A program made the position numbers and the translations under genes. From positions 2,046,001 to 2,110,000 of the forward strand of contig JBBCGR010000003.1 in the NCBI GenBank assembly GCA_037201625.1: DNA of 64,000 nt. The letters are read 5' to 3'. Below are positions 25,615-34,161 of this stretch, in pieces. Numbering within the stretch: the first letter of the stretch is position 1; the number at the start of each line of letters is the position of its first letter. Origin of the DNA: JAMXLO01 sp037201625 (GTDB taxonomy: Bacteria > Pseudomonadota > Alphaproteobacteria > Acetobacterales > Acetobacteraceae). Under the pieces are notes generated by a model. That model had not been told where the DNA came from and made no database searches. It saw nothing but the letters and a program-made list of their open reading frames with translations.

Positions 25615-25636
25615 CCGGCCGGTGACTACCGGCCGG
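25615..25636. terminator. hairpin between convergent giant-protein gene and atpC
   Basis: CCGGCCGG (25615-25622), a 6-base loop TGACTA, and CCGGCCGG (25629-25636) form a strong stem in the convergent region. The atpC stop codon falls in the loop. There is no T-tract. Confidence 0.5.
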
Positions 25637-26045
25637 TCAGCAGCGCGTCCACCGCCTCGACCAGTGCGCGGGCGGACTGGATGCGCTCCAGCGCCAGTTC
25701 CTCGGCAACGATGTCGTTCGCGTCGATCGTGGCATAGGCTGCTTCGGCCTCCGCCAGCCGCCGCTCGCCTTCGTCACGCGACAGGTCGGCCGGAGCCAGC
25801 ACCTCATTGGCCAGCACGGTGCAGCGCTCTGGCGTCACCTCGGCGAAGCCGCCGGCGACGTACATCTGGTCGGTGATCTGCTCGCCGTCGTACAGGGAAA
25901 TGAGCCCGCCGCGCAGCACGACGATCGCAGGCGCATGGCCTTCCAGCACGCCCATGTCGCCTTCTGCCGCGGGGATCACCACCATGTCGACCGGCCGCGA
26001 CAGCAGCAGCTTCTCCGGGCTGACGATTTCCAGGTTCACTGGCAT
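25626..26045 (-). CDS. atpC: F1 ATP synthase epsilon subunit
   Basis: 139 residues from ATG 26045; an upstream frame extension lacks conservation. The N-terminal beta-sandwich reads LEIVSPEKLLLSRPVDMVVIPAAEGDMGVL followed by HAPAIVVLRGG; YVAGGFAEV precedes the C-terminal helical hairpin. Regulates rotation and couples the F1 head to the c-ring. Last gene of the F1 operon, separated from atpD by 65 bp that contain a strong palindrome. Confidence 0.93.
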   Translation of the reverse strand: MPVNLEIVSPEKLLLSRPVDMVVIPAAEGDMGVLEGHAPAIVVLRGGLISLYDGEQITDQMYVAGGFAEVTPERCTVLANEVLAPADLSRDEGERRLAEAEAAYATIDANDIVAEELALERIQSARALVEAVDALLTGR

Positions 26046-26070
26046 GACGACGCGTGTCCTTGAGACGTGG

Positions 26071-26093
26071 ATGGCCGGGCCAGGCCCGGCCAT
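26071..26093. promoter_or_regulatory. perfect palindrome between atpD and atpC
   Basis: ATGGCCGGGCC (26071-26081), one central base, GGCCCGGCCAT (26083-26093). An RNA hairpin here in the atpD-atpC intercistronic region could attenuate or stabilise the message and so set epsilon levels. No T-tract follows. Confidence 0.5.
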
Positions 26094-26110
26094 GACGATG
26101 GGGGCGAGGT

Positions 26111-27547
26111 TTAGGCCGCCGCGGTCAGCGTTTCGGCCTTCTTCACCGCGTCCTCGATCGTGCCGACCATGTAGAATGCGGCCTCCGGCAGGTGATCGTA
26201 TTCGCCGGCGCAGATCGCCTTGAACGAACGGATCGTGTCGGCCACCGGCACGAAGATGCCCGGGAAGCCGGTGAACACCTCGGCCACGTGGAACGGCTGC
26301 GACAGGAAGCGCTGGATCTTGCGCGCCCGCGCCACCACCAGCTTGTCCTCTTCCGACAACTCGTCCATGCCAAGGATGGCGATGATGTCCTGCAGCGACT
26401 TGTAGGTCTGCAGGATGCGCTGCGTCTCGCGCGCCACCAGGTAGTGCTCCTCGCCGCAGATCCGCGGATCGAGCGAGCGCGAGGTGGAGTCGAGCGGATC
26501 CACCGCCGGGTAGATGCCCAACTCGGCGATCTGCCGCGACAGCACGGTGGTGGCGTCCAAGTGGGCGAACGACGTGGCCGGCGCCGGGTCGGTGAGGTCG
26601 TCGGCTGGCACGTAGATCGCCTGCACCGAGGTGATCGAGCCCTTCTTGGTCGAGGTGATCCGCTCCTGCAGGGCGCCCATGTCGGTGGACAGCGTCGGCT
26701 GGTAGCCCACCGCGGAGGGGATGCGGCCCAGCAGCGCCGACACTTCGGCGCCCGCCTGCGTGAAGCGGAAGATGTTGTCGACGAAGAACAGCACGTCCTG
26801 GCCTTCCTCGTCGCGGAAATACTCGGCGAGCGACAGGCCCGACAGGCCGACACGGGCGCGCGCACCCGGCGGCTCGTTCATCTGGCCGTACATCAGCGCC
26901 ACCTTGGAGCCTTCGATGATCTTGTGGTTGGCATCCATCTTGATGACGCCGGCCTCGATCATCTCGTGATAGAGGTCGTTGCCCTCGCGTGTGCGCTCGC
27001 CCACGCCGGCGAACACCGACACGCCGCCATGCGCCTTGGCGATGTTGTTGATCAGCTCCTGGATGATCACCGTCTTGCCCACGCCGGCGCCGCCGAACAG
27101 ACCGACCTTGCCGCCCTTCAGGTAGGGCGCCAGCAGGTCGACGACCTTGATGCCGGTGACCAGGATCTCTGCCGAGGTCGCCTGCTCCTCGAAGGACGGC
27201 GCGTCGCGGTGGATCGGGTAGCGCTTGGTCGTGTTCACCGGCCCCTGCTCGTCGATCGGCTCGCCGATCACGTTCAGGATGCGGCCCAGCGTCTCCGGTC
27301 CCACGGGCACGGTGATCGGTCCGCCGGTGTCCACCACCTCCTGGCCGCGCACGATGCCGTCGGTGCTGTCCATCGCGATGCAGCGCACAGTGCGCTCGCC
27401 CAGCTCCTGGGCCACTTCCAGCACCAGCGTGTGGTCGCCCAGCTTGGTGTGCAGCGCGTTCTGGATGAACGGCAGCTCGCCGTCGAACTGTACGTCGATG
27501 ACGGCGCCCATGACCTGCGTCACGCGTCCGACGATGTTGGTTGCCAT
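26111..27547 (-). CDS. atpD: F1 ATP synthase beta subunit
   Basis: Catalytic subunit, 478 residues. P-loop GGAGVGKTVII (~157), GERTREGNDLYHEM, VALMYGQMNEPPGARARVGL and the DELSEED-type motif (DELSEEDK, ~396) are intact. IPSAVGYQPTLSTDMG and YVPADDLTDPAPATSF are standard. It binds ADP and phosphate at the alpha-beta interface. Located between atpG (16 bp upstream) and atpC. Confidence 0.98.
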   Translation of the reverse strand: MATNIVGRVTQVMGAVIDVQFDGELPFIQNALHTKLGDHTLVLEVAQELGERTVRCIAMDSTDGIVRGQEVVDTGGPITVPVGPETLGRILNVIGEPIDEQGPVNTTKRYPIHRDAPSFEEQATSAEILVTGIKVVDLLAPYLKGGKVGLFGGAGVGKTVIIQELINNIAKAHGGVSVFAGVGERTREGNDLYHEMIEAGVIKMDANHKIIEGSKVALMYGQMNEPPGARARVGLSGLSLAEYFRDEEGQDVLFFVDNIFRFTQAGAEVSALLGRIPSAVGYQPTLSTDMGALQERITSTKKGSITSVQAIYVPADDLTDPAPATSFAHLDATTVLSRQIAELGIYPAVDPLDSTSRSLDPRICGEEHYLVARETQRILQTYKSLQDIIAILGMDELSEEDKLVVARARKIQRFLSQPFHVAEVFTGFPGIFVPVADTIRSFKAICAGEYDHLPEAAFYMVGTIEDAVKKAETLTAAA

Positions 27548-27563
27548 ATCTCGATTGCCCCTA

Positions 27564-28445
27564 TCAGACGGCTTCGGCGCCGGAGATGATCTCGATCAGT
27601 TCCTTGGTGATATTCGCCTGGCGCGCACGGTTGTAGTTCAGCGTCAGGCGCTTGATCATGTCGCCCGCATTGCGCGTCGCGTTGTCCATCGCACTCATGC
27701 GTGCCCCATGCTCGCCGGCCGCGGATTCCAGCAGCGCGCGATAGATCTGGATCGCCAGCGCCTGCGGCAGCAGCCGCGCCAGGATGGTCTCCTCGTCCGG
27801 CTCGAACTCGTAGGCAGCGCCGCCCAGGTCGACCCCCTCGCCTTCCGGCGGCGGCGGCGCGGGAATGAGCTGCTGCTCGGTGACGATCTGCGAGATCACC
27901 GAACGGAATCGGTTGTAGATCAGGATGCAGCCGTCGATCTCGCCGGCGTTCAGCATCTCGGTGATGCGCGACGCCACATCCGCCGCATCGGAGAACTCGA
28001 TACGCCGCTTGCCGGCATAGGAGATGTCGCTGCCGATGCGGCTGGCCAATTCCCGCCGCAGATAGTCCCGCCCCTTGCGGCCGACCGGCAGGATCTTGAC
28101 GGTCTTGCCCTCGGCCTCCAGCCGGCGCGCCAGGGTGCGCGTGTAGCGGCCGATATTGGAGTTGAACGCTCCCGCGAGGCCGCGATCGGCAGTCACCGGC
28201 ACCAGCAGCCAGGTCTGGTCGCGGCCGGTGCCGGCCAGCAGCGGCGGCGCGTTCGGCATATCGGCGACCGAGGCTGCGAGCGCGCGCAGCATCCGCTCCA
28301 TGCGCTCGGCATACGGGCGCGCGGCTTCCGCCTGCGCCTGGGCACGCCGCAGCTTCGACGCCGCCACCATCTTCATGGCGGAGGTGATCTTCTGCGTCGA
28401 CTTCACGCTGTTGATGCGGACCCGGAGGTCCTTCAGGCTGGGCAT
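27564..28445 (-). CDS. atpG: F1 ATP synthase gamma subunit
   Basis: 293 residues, the central rotor shaft. The N-terminal helix (LRVRINSVKSTQKITSAMKM) and the C-terminal helix (NATRNAGDMIKRLTLNYNRA, RQANITKELIEIISGA) are the conserved coiled-coil pair. DRGLAGAFNSNI in the middle fits the Rossmann-like portion. Separated from atpA by 91 bp that contain an extragenic palindrome. Confidence 0.96.
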   Translation of the reverse strand: MPSLKDLRVRINSVKSTQKITSAMKMVAASKLRRAQAQAEAARPYAERMERMLRALAASVADMPNAPPLLAGTGRDQTWLLVPVTADRGLAGAFNSNIGRYTRTLARRLEAEGKTVKILPVGRKGRDYLRRELASRIGSDISYAGKRRIEFSDAADVASRITEMLNAGEIDGCILIYNRFRSVISQIVTEQQLIPAPPPPEGEGVDLGGAAYEFEPDEETILARLLPQALAIQIYRALLESAAGEHGARMSAMDNATRNAGDMIKRLTLNYNRARQANITKELIEIISGAEAV

Positions 28446-28467
28446 TGCACCACCTTACCAGCGACCA

Positions 28468-28534
28468 CTGTCATAGCGAGGAGCGCAGCGCGGCAATCTC
28501 CATGGAGGTTGCCGCGCTGCGCGCGCGATGACAG
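28468..28534. repeat. REP-like extragenic palindrome in the atpA-atpG gap
   Basis: Outer arms CTGTCAT/ATGACAG enclose GCAGCGCGGCAA/TTGCCGCGCTGC around a CTCCATGGAG core, giving a long hairpin of ~67 bp. A related element with the same outer CTGTCAT/ATGACAG arms occurs at 50410-50502, so this looks like a dispersed family. It could tune expression downstream of atpA. Confidence 0.7.
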
Positions 28535-28536
28535 CA

Positions 28537-30069
28537 CTAGGCGAAGCTCTTCGAGAAACCGTCCAGGAACCCGGTCAGCTTCTTCTCGGTGTCCGGCTTG
28601 ATCTCGAGTTCGGTGCGGATCGTCTCGAGGATCGACGGCTCGCGCGACTTCAGCTCGGACAGCAACTGCGACTCGAACGCGCCGACCCGGCCGATATCGA
28701 TCCGGTCCAGGTAGCCGCGCACGCCGGCGAAGATCGCCACCACCTGCTCCTCGATCGGAACCGGGCGGAACTGCGGCTGCTTCAACAGCTCGGTCAGCCG
28801 CGAGCCGCGCGCCAGCAATTGCTGGGTGGAGGCATCGAGGTCCGAGGCGAACTGCGCGAACGCCGCCATCTCGCGGTACTGCGCCAGCTCCAGCTTGATG
28901 CGCCCGGCGACCTGCTTCATCGCCCGCACCTGCGCGGCCGATCCCACGCGCGACACCGAGATGCCGACGTTCACCGCCGGGCGGATGCCGCGGAAGAACA
29001 GCTCGGTCTCCAGGAAGATCTGCCCGTCGGTGATCGAGATCACGTTGGTCGGGATGTAGGCCGAGACGTCGCCGGCCTGCGTCTCGATCACCGGCAATGC
29101 GGTGAGCGAACCGAGGCCATTCTCCTCGTTCATCTTCGCCGCCCGCTCCAGCAGGCGGGAGTGCAGGTAGAACACGTCGCCCGGATACGCCTCGCGGCCC
29201 GGCGGGCGGCGCAGCAGCAGCGACATCTGGCGATACGCGACGGCCTGCTTCGACAGGTCGTCATAGAAGATCACCGCATGGCGGCCGTTGTCGCGGAAGA
29301 ATTCGCCCATCGTGCAGCCGGTGTACGGCGCCAGGAACTGCATCGGCGCCGGATCGGACGCGGTGGCGGCGACCACGATGGAGTATTCCATCGCGCCGTA
29401 TTCCTCGAGCGTCTGCACGAGCTGCGCGACGGTGGAACGCTTCTGCCCGATCGCGACGTAGATGCAGTACAGCTTCTTCGTCTCGTCGGTACCCGAGTTG
29501 ATCACCTTCTGGTTGATGATCGTGTCGATGATCACCGCGGTCTTGCCGGTCTGCCGGTCGCCGATGATCAGCTCCCGCTGGCCGCGGCCGATCGGGATCA
29601 GCGCGTCGATCGCCTTCAGGCCGGTTTGCATCGGCTCATGCACCGACTTGCGCGGGATGATGCCGGGCGCCTTCACCTCGACGCGGCTGCGCTGGGTGGT
29701 CGCGATCGGGCCCTTGCCGTCGATCGGATTGCCCAGCCCGTCCACCACGCGGCCGAGCAGCGCATTGCCGACCGGCACGTCCACGATGGAGCCGGTCCGC
29801 GACACGGTGTCGCCTTCACGGATCTGCTTGTCGTCGCCGAAGATCACGACGCCGACGTTGTCGGTCTCGAGGTTCAGCGCCATGCCGCGCATGCCGGCAC
29901 CGGGGAACTCGACCATCTCGCCGGCCATGACGTTCTGCAGGCCGAACACGCGGGCGATGCCGTCACCGACGGACAGCACCTGACCGGTCTCGGCAATATT
30001 GGCTTCCGTGTCGAACGCGGCGATCTGCTTCTTCAGAATCTCCGAGATCTCGGCGGGGCGGATCTCCAT
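28537..30069 (-). CDS. atpA: F1 ATP synthase alpha subunit
   Basis: 510 residues. It starts MEIRPAEISEILKKQI, has the P-loop GDRQTGKTAVIID (~170) and the family segments SVHEPMQTGLKAID, YCIYVAIGQKRSTVAQL and SLLLRRPPGREAYPGD. The Arg finger lies in the SVSRVGSAAQV region (~375). Non-catalytic nucleotide-binding subunit of F1. Its stop is three bases from a palindromic element; atpH ends one base before its start. Confidence 0.98.
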   Translation of the reverse strand: MEIRPAEISEILKKQIAAFDTEANIAETGQVLSVGDGIARVFGLQNVMAGEMVEFPGAGMRGMALNLETDNVGVVIFGDDKQIREGDTVSRTGSIVDVPVGNALLGRVVDGLGNPIDGKGPIATTQRSRVEVKAPGIIPRKSVHEPMQTGLKAIDALIPIGRGQRELIIGDRQTGKTAVIIDTIINQKVINSGTDETKKLYCIYVAIGQKRSTVAQLVQTLEEYGAMEYSIVVAATASDPAPMQFLAPYTGCTMGEFFRDNGRHAVIFYDDLSKQAVAYRQMSLLLRRPPGREAYPGDVFYLHSRLLERAAKMNEENGLGSLTALPVIETQAGDVSAYIPTNVISITDGQIFLETELFFRGIRPAVNVGISVSRVGSAAQVRAMKQVAGRIKLELAQYREMAAFAQFASDLDASTQQLLARGSRLTELLKQPQFRPVPIEEQVVAIFAGVRGYLDRIDIGRVGAFESQLLSELKSREPSILETIRTELEIKPDTEKKLTGFLDGFSKSFA

Positions 30070-30070
30070 A

Positions 30071-30667
30071 TCAGGCGGCTCCCTTCATGGCGTACTGCAG
30101 GCGCTGGAGGCGGGATTTCAATGAGGTGTCGTAGAGCCGGGCCCCGATGCGCACGACAAGGCCGCCGAGCAGATCGGGTTCCACGGATTCGTTGATGTTG
30201 ACGTTGCCGTAGCCCGCCTCGATCAGCCGGGCGCGCAACTGCTGGCGCTGCACATCCGTGAGCGGATGGGCGGAGGCGACATGCGCGGTGACGATGCCGC
30301 GGCGCTCGGCGACCAGGTGGGCGAAGGCACCGACGATCGTGCGCAGGCTGCGCAGGCGGCGGTTGGCGGCGATGACGCCGACGAAGTCGCGCACCGGCTT
30401 GGAATAGCCTTCCTGCTCCAGCACCGCGAGCGCGGCCCGCGTCGCCTGGTTCACGTCGATCAGCGGCGATTCCAGGAGGCGGCGGAGGTCGGCGCTGACG
30501 TCGATCGTGCGGCCCAGGGTCTCCATCTCGGCGACCACGGTGTCCAGCATGTGCTGCTCATCGGCATGAGCATAGAGTGCCGCGGCATATCGGTCGGCCA
30601 GTCCGCCGCCGGATGCGATGGTCGTCGCGCCGCTCGATGTGCCGCCTGATGTGCCGCTGGGGGCCAC
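30071..30667 (-). CDS. atpH: F1 ATP synthase delta subunit
   Basis: 198 residues starting at GTG 30667 with GGGAACG just upstream; the frame is open further upstream but non-conserved. A short Ser/Gly/Thr-rich start (APSGTSGGTSSGATT) precedes the OSCP/delta domain: LADRYAAALYAHADEQ, LIDVNQATRAAL, VGVIAANRRLRSLRTIV, and the final GGLVVRIGARLYDTSLKSRL. Peripheral stalk protein linking F1 to the b subunits. First gene of atpHAGDC; F0 genes are not in the window, as usual for alphaproteobacteria. The 154-bp upstream gap should carry the promoter. Confidence 0.93.
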   Translation of the reverse strand: MAPSGTSGGTSSGATTIASGGGLADRYAAALYAHADEQHMLDTVVAEMETLGRTIDVSADLRRLLESPLIDVNQATRAALAVLEQEGYSKPVRDFVGVIAANRRLRSLRTIVGAFAHLVAERRGIVTAHVASAHPLTDVQRQQLRARLIEAGYGNVNINESVEPDLLGGLVVRIGARLYDTSLKSRLQRLQYAMKGAA

Positions 30668-30821
30668 GTGCCGTTCCCTGTTGTGAGGCCGCGCGGAGGC
30701 GCGGGCGTTGTTGGGGACCGGCCGCCCGACCGGTGCGCGGCTCCTAGCATGGGGTCGGAAAGTGAGCAACACGGCTTGATACAATTGCCCCGGTGAGCCG
30801 GCGGGCACCCGCGGCAGGCCG

Positions 30822-31730
30822 TCATTCGCGCAATCGTTCGAGAAGGCGCGCGGCACGCGGGTGGTCGATCGCCTCCAGCGCGCCGCGTGCCGCATCCGCC
30901 AGGTCGGGCATCGCGCGAACGATGCGGCCCAGCTCCACCATGCAGGCTTCGTCGGCGACCCGCGTCACCGCCTCGATCACCGGGGGCGACGGCGCCTGGC
31001 GCAGGGCCTGCCGCAGCGGTGGCACCGCCTCCCCCCGGCCCATATGGCCGAGCGCGCAGGCGGCGGCGAGGCTGACGTCGGGATGCAGGTCGTTCAGCAG
31101 CTCGATGAGGATCGCGGTCACCTCGGTTCCCTGCCGCGCCAGCCTGCAGGCATCGGCACGCACCGCGGGATCGGCATGGCGCAGCAGCGGCGGCATGGCT
31201 TCCGCCGGCAGATGCGCGCCGAGCCGGGCGGCGGCGGCCACGGCGGCGGCGATGCCGGGGCCGCGCACCCAGCCTCGCGCGATGATGCGGGCGACGCTGC
31301 CGGCCGCCTGCGGACCGCCGATCGCAGCCAGCGCGCCGAGCGCCGCGGTCTGCTCCGGCAGCGCGCGGTTCAGGCCGAAGCCGGCGAACCGGCGGCAATA
31401 CTCCTCGAGCACGGGGACGGCGGCGGCGAGACGGCGCCGGCCGGCCTCCGCCGCCAGGCCAGGGCCATCCGCGACGCGCGCCGCCGGGATCGCCGCCAGC
31501 AGCGCCGCATCGTCGAGGTCGACCGGCCGTGCGGCCCGCGGCGAAGCGGCGGGTTCGTCGCTCTGCGGCGTGGCGCGGTCCAGAGTCGGCAGAGCAGCAG
31601 ATGCAAGCGCCGGCGGCGCAGGTTCCAGGATCGGCGGAGCCGCTGATTCCTGCACCGGCGCGGCCGCGGATTTCCGCCGTGCCGCACGATTGGACATGCT
31701 GGAGAACAGGTCGAGTTGCCGGTCCGCCAT
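30822..31730 (-). CDS. HEAT-repeat protein of unknown role
   Basis: 302 residues from ATG 31730, preceded by GAGGAGGAAT. Residues 1-60 are Ala/Pro/Ser-rich and probably disordered. From ~65 onward there are HEAT/PBS-lyase-type helical repeats (ALGALAAIGGPQAAGSVARI, LLRHADPAVRADACRLA, LLNDLHPDVSLAAACALGHMG, LRQALRQAPSPPVIEAV). Such scaffolds bind other proteins; the partner is unknown. It lies upstream of atpH on the same strand with a 154-bp gap, so co-transcription is possible but not shown. Confidence 0.7.
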   Translation of the reverse strand: MADRQLDLFSSMSNRAARRKSAAAPVQESAAPPILEPAPPALASAALPTLDRATPQSDEPAASPRAARPVDLDDAALLAAIPAARVADGPGLAAEAGRRRLAAAVPVLEEYCRRFAGFGLNRALPEQTAALGALAAIGGPQAAGSVARIIARGWVRGPGIAAAVAAAARLGAHLPAEAMPPLLRHADPAVRADACRLARQGTEVTAILIELLNDLHPDVSLAAACALGHMGRGEAVPPLRQALRQAPSPPVIEAVTRVADEACMVELGRIVRAMPDLADAARGALEAIDHPRAARLLERLRE

Positions 31731-31854
31731 GCGCCATTCCTCCTCGACGCCGGCGCCAGCAGACACCGGATTTCTGCCGCATGCCAGTGGTTCGACCATG
31801 TATGAAGGCGCACGCCGATGCTGACCGCGCACGCCGAAGGAGATCCGGGGCCGA

Positions 31855-32877
31855 ATGACGAGAGCCGGCGTGCGCAGGTGGACCTTCAGGTTGGGTTACG
31901 TCCTGCTGCCGCTCGGCGCGGCGGCTGCGCTCGCCTGGCACTTCGTCGGGCCGGTGGCCGTCGAGGTGGCGCGCCCGGTGCGCGGACCGGCCGTGGAGGC
32001 GGTCTACGGTCCAGGCACCGTGGAAGCCTCCGTCATGCTGCCGATCAGCCCCAAGGTGATGGGCCGCCTGGCGCGGCTCGCCGCCGATGAAGGCGACCAG
32101 GTGCGCCAGGGCCAGGTCCTGGCAGAGCTGGACAATCGGGAACTCGCGGCCTCGGTCGCCGAGTGGGAGGCGCGGGTGCGCTACCAGGACGCGCAGTTCC
32201 GCCGCGCCAGCGAGCTGTTCCGCACCCGCACCGGCTCCGCCGCCGCACTCGACCAGGCGCGCAACGAACTGGACACCACGGTGGCCGCGCTCGAACGCGC
32301 CAGGCGGCAGCTTGCGGAGATGACGCTCACCGCGCCCGCCGATGGCCTGATCATCCGGCGCGACGGCGAGATCGGTCAGTTGATCCTGCCGTCCACCACG
32401 CTGTTCTGGATGCTGTGCTGCGAGGGACTGCGCATCACCGCCGAGATCGACGAGGAGGACATCGACCAGGTGAGGCCCGGGCAGAAGGTGGTGATCCGCG
32501 CCGATGCCTTTCCGGGCCGCACCTTCCAGGGGACGGTCGGCGAGATCACCCCGAAAGGCGATCCGGTCGCACGCAGCTTCCGGGTGCGCATCCGCCTGCC
32601 GCAGGACGCGCCGCTGATGATCGGCATGACCGCCGATGTGAACATCATCCTGGCGGAGCGGCAGGATGCGCTGCTGGTCCCGGCGACCGCGGTGACCGAT
32701 GGCGCGGTCTGGCTGGTGCAGGACGGCGCGCTGGTGCGCCAGCCGTTCGCCCAGGGCGTCGGCGGCGACCGCATGGTGGAGGTGAAGTCGGGCCTCACCG
32801 GCGACGAACTCATCGTCCTGCGGCCGGACGGCGCGCTGCGTCACGGCCGCGCCGCGCGCATCACCCGTGGGCCCTGA
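31855..32877 (+). CDS. periplasmic adaptor (HlyD/MacA-like membrane fusion protein)
   Basis: 340 residues with an N-terminal membrane anchor (~13-30, LGYVLLPLGAAAALAWHFVG). The biotinyl-lipoyl halves are ISPKVMGRLARLAADEGDQV (~65) and MTLTAPADGLIIRRDGEIGQ (~158), separated by a ~60-residue coiled-coil hairpin. The beta-barrel and proximal domains follow (IDEEDIDQVRPGQKVVI; LLVPATAVTDGAVWLV). It bridges an inner-membrane transporter to the outer membrane. First of three genes with an FtsX-type permease and an ATPase. No outer-membrane channel gene is adjacent. Divergent from the HEAT gene. Confidence 0.88.
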   Translation: MTRAGVRRWTFRLGYVLLPLGAAAALAWHFVGPVAVEVARPVRGPAVEAVYGPGTVEASVMLPISPKVMGRLARLAADEGDQVRQGQVLAELDNRELAASVAEWEARVRYQDAQFRRASELFRTRTGSAAALDQARNELDTTVAALERARRQLAEMTLTAPADGLIIRRDGEIGQLILPSTTLFWMLCCEGLRITAEIDEEDIDQVRPGQKVVIRADAFPGRTFQGTVGEITPKGDPVARSFRVRIRLPQDAPLMIGMTADVNIILAERQDALLVPATAVTDGAVWLVQDGALVRQPFAQGVGGDRMVEVKSGLTGDELIVLRPDGALRHGRAARITRGP

Positions 32878-32907
32878 ACATGAGCAGCCTCTGAACATGG
32901 GCAGACC

Positions 32908-34161
32908 GTGAGCGTGCCACTCGGCCTGCGCATCGCGCTGACCCACCTGTCGCACCGCAGGCGGCAGACGATCATGTCGATGCTCGGCGTGGCACTGGGC
33001 GTCGCGTTCTTCGTGGCGGTCAGTTCGCTGATGCGCGGCTCGGAGCAGGACTTCATCAAGCGCCTGATCGATTCCTCGCCGCACATCACGGTCAGCGACG
33101 AATTCCGCCAGCCCTCCGAGCAGCCGGTGATGACCGCCTATGCCGGCGGCGCCATCGCACTGCGCAGCCTGAAGCCGAAGACCGAGCGGCGCGGCATCCG
33201 CGGCTACAAGGAAAAGCTCGCGTTCATCGTCGCCCTGCCGGGCGTGCGCGTGGCGCCGGTGCTGACCGGCCAGGCGATCCTGACCTTCGCCGGCAAGGAG
33301 CAGGCGCTGACGCTCAACAGCATCATCCCCTCGCAGATGGCCGGCGTCAGCGACATCGACGAGAAGATCGTGGCCGGCACGCTCGACGCGGTCGCGGCCA
33401 ATCCCAACGGCATCATCATCGGCCGCGGCCTCGCACGGAAGCTCTTCCTCGGCATGGGCGACAATGTCTCGGTCTCGGCGCAGACCGGCCAGGTGCGCAC
33501 GATGAAGATCGTCGGGCTGTTCTCCACCGGCGCGACGGCGGTGGACGAAGGCCAGGCCTTCGTGCTGCTGAAACGCGCCCAGGCGATGTTCGAGCGGACC
33601 GGACGGGCGAACCGGCTGATCATCCAGCTCGACGACCCCTACGCCGCGGCAGACGTCGCGCGCGTGATCGAACAGCGCATCGCCTATCGCTCGGAATCCT
33701 GGCAGGAGGCGCAGCAGAGCCTGATGTCGGTGCTGCTGATCCGCAACGTGATCATGTACAGCGTGGTCAGCGCCATCCTCGTGGTGGCGTCCTTCGGCAT
33801 CTTCAACGTGATCTCCACCGTGGTGCTGGAGAAGCGGCGCGACGTCGCCATCCTGAAGTCGATCGGCTTCCACGCGCGCGACGTGCGGCGCATCTTCCTG
33901 GTGCAGGGCGTGCTGATCGGCGCCCTGGGCAGCACATTCGGCGTCGCCATCGGCTACGGGCTGATCGCCGTGCTGAGCGCCATCACGGTGCAGACGCCGG
34001 AACTCACGGAACCGATCAACATGCCGATGTACTGGGGGATCGATCAGGTGCTGCTCGCGGCGGGATTCGCCGTGCTGTCCGCCGCCGGTGCCGCCTATAT
34101 CCCCGCGCGTCGCGCAGGGCGCGTCCATCCGGTGGAGATCCTGCGCGGCGGCATGGCATGA
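32908..34161 (+). CDS. MacB/FtsX-type ABC transporter permease
   Basis: 417 residues starting at GTG 32908. The first membrane helix (~22-42, QTIMSMLGVALGVAFFVAVS) is followed by a ~210-residue periplasmic domain. Three C-terminal helices follow (VVSAILVVASFGIFNVISTVVLEKRRDVAILKSIG, VQGVLIGALGSTFGVAIGYG, and one from ~375), the classic MacB/LolC topology. The product ends in VHPVEILRGG. It likely moves a lipid, peptide or drug through the adaptor encoded upstream. A short duplication (TGAACATGAGCAG / TGAACATGGGCAG) lies in the 30-bp gap before it. Confidence 0.88.
   Translation: MSVPLGLRIALTHLSHRRRQTIMSMLGVALGVAFFVAVSSLMRGSEQDFIKRLIDSSPHITVSDEFRQPSEQPVMTAYAGGAIALRSLKPKTERRGIRGYKEKLAFIVALPGVRVAPVLTGQAILTFAGKEQALTLNSIIPSQMAGVSDIDEKIVAGTLDAVAANPNGIIIGRGLARKLFLGMGDNVSVSAQTGQVRTMKIVGLFSTGATAVDEGQAFVLLKRAQAMFERTGRANRLIIQLDDPYAAADVARVIEQRIAYRSESWQEAQQSLMSVLLIRNVIMYSVVSAILVVASFGIFNVISTVVLEKRRDVAILKSIGFHARDVRRIFLVQGVLIGALGSTFGVAIGYGLIAVLSAITVQTPELTEPINMPMYWGIDQVLLAAGFAVLSAAGAAYIPARRAGRVHPVEILRGGMA

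Noticed and set aside
32875..32904. Short duplication TGAACATGAGCAG / TGAACATGGGCAG between adaptor and permease genes
   Set aside because: Two imperfect 13-bp copies over a stop codon. It could be slippage, and there is nothing to suggest function.
30460..34128. 1222-residue open frame on the minus strand opposite the exporter operon
   Set aside because: Runs antisense to the adaptor and permease genes and through the HEAT gene in another frame, with His/Arg/Gln/Asp-rich composition typical of shadow frames in GC-rich DNA. The plus-strand genes carry clear motifs.
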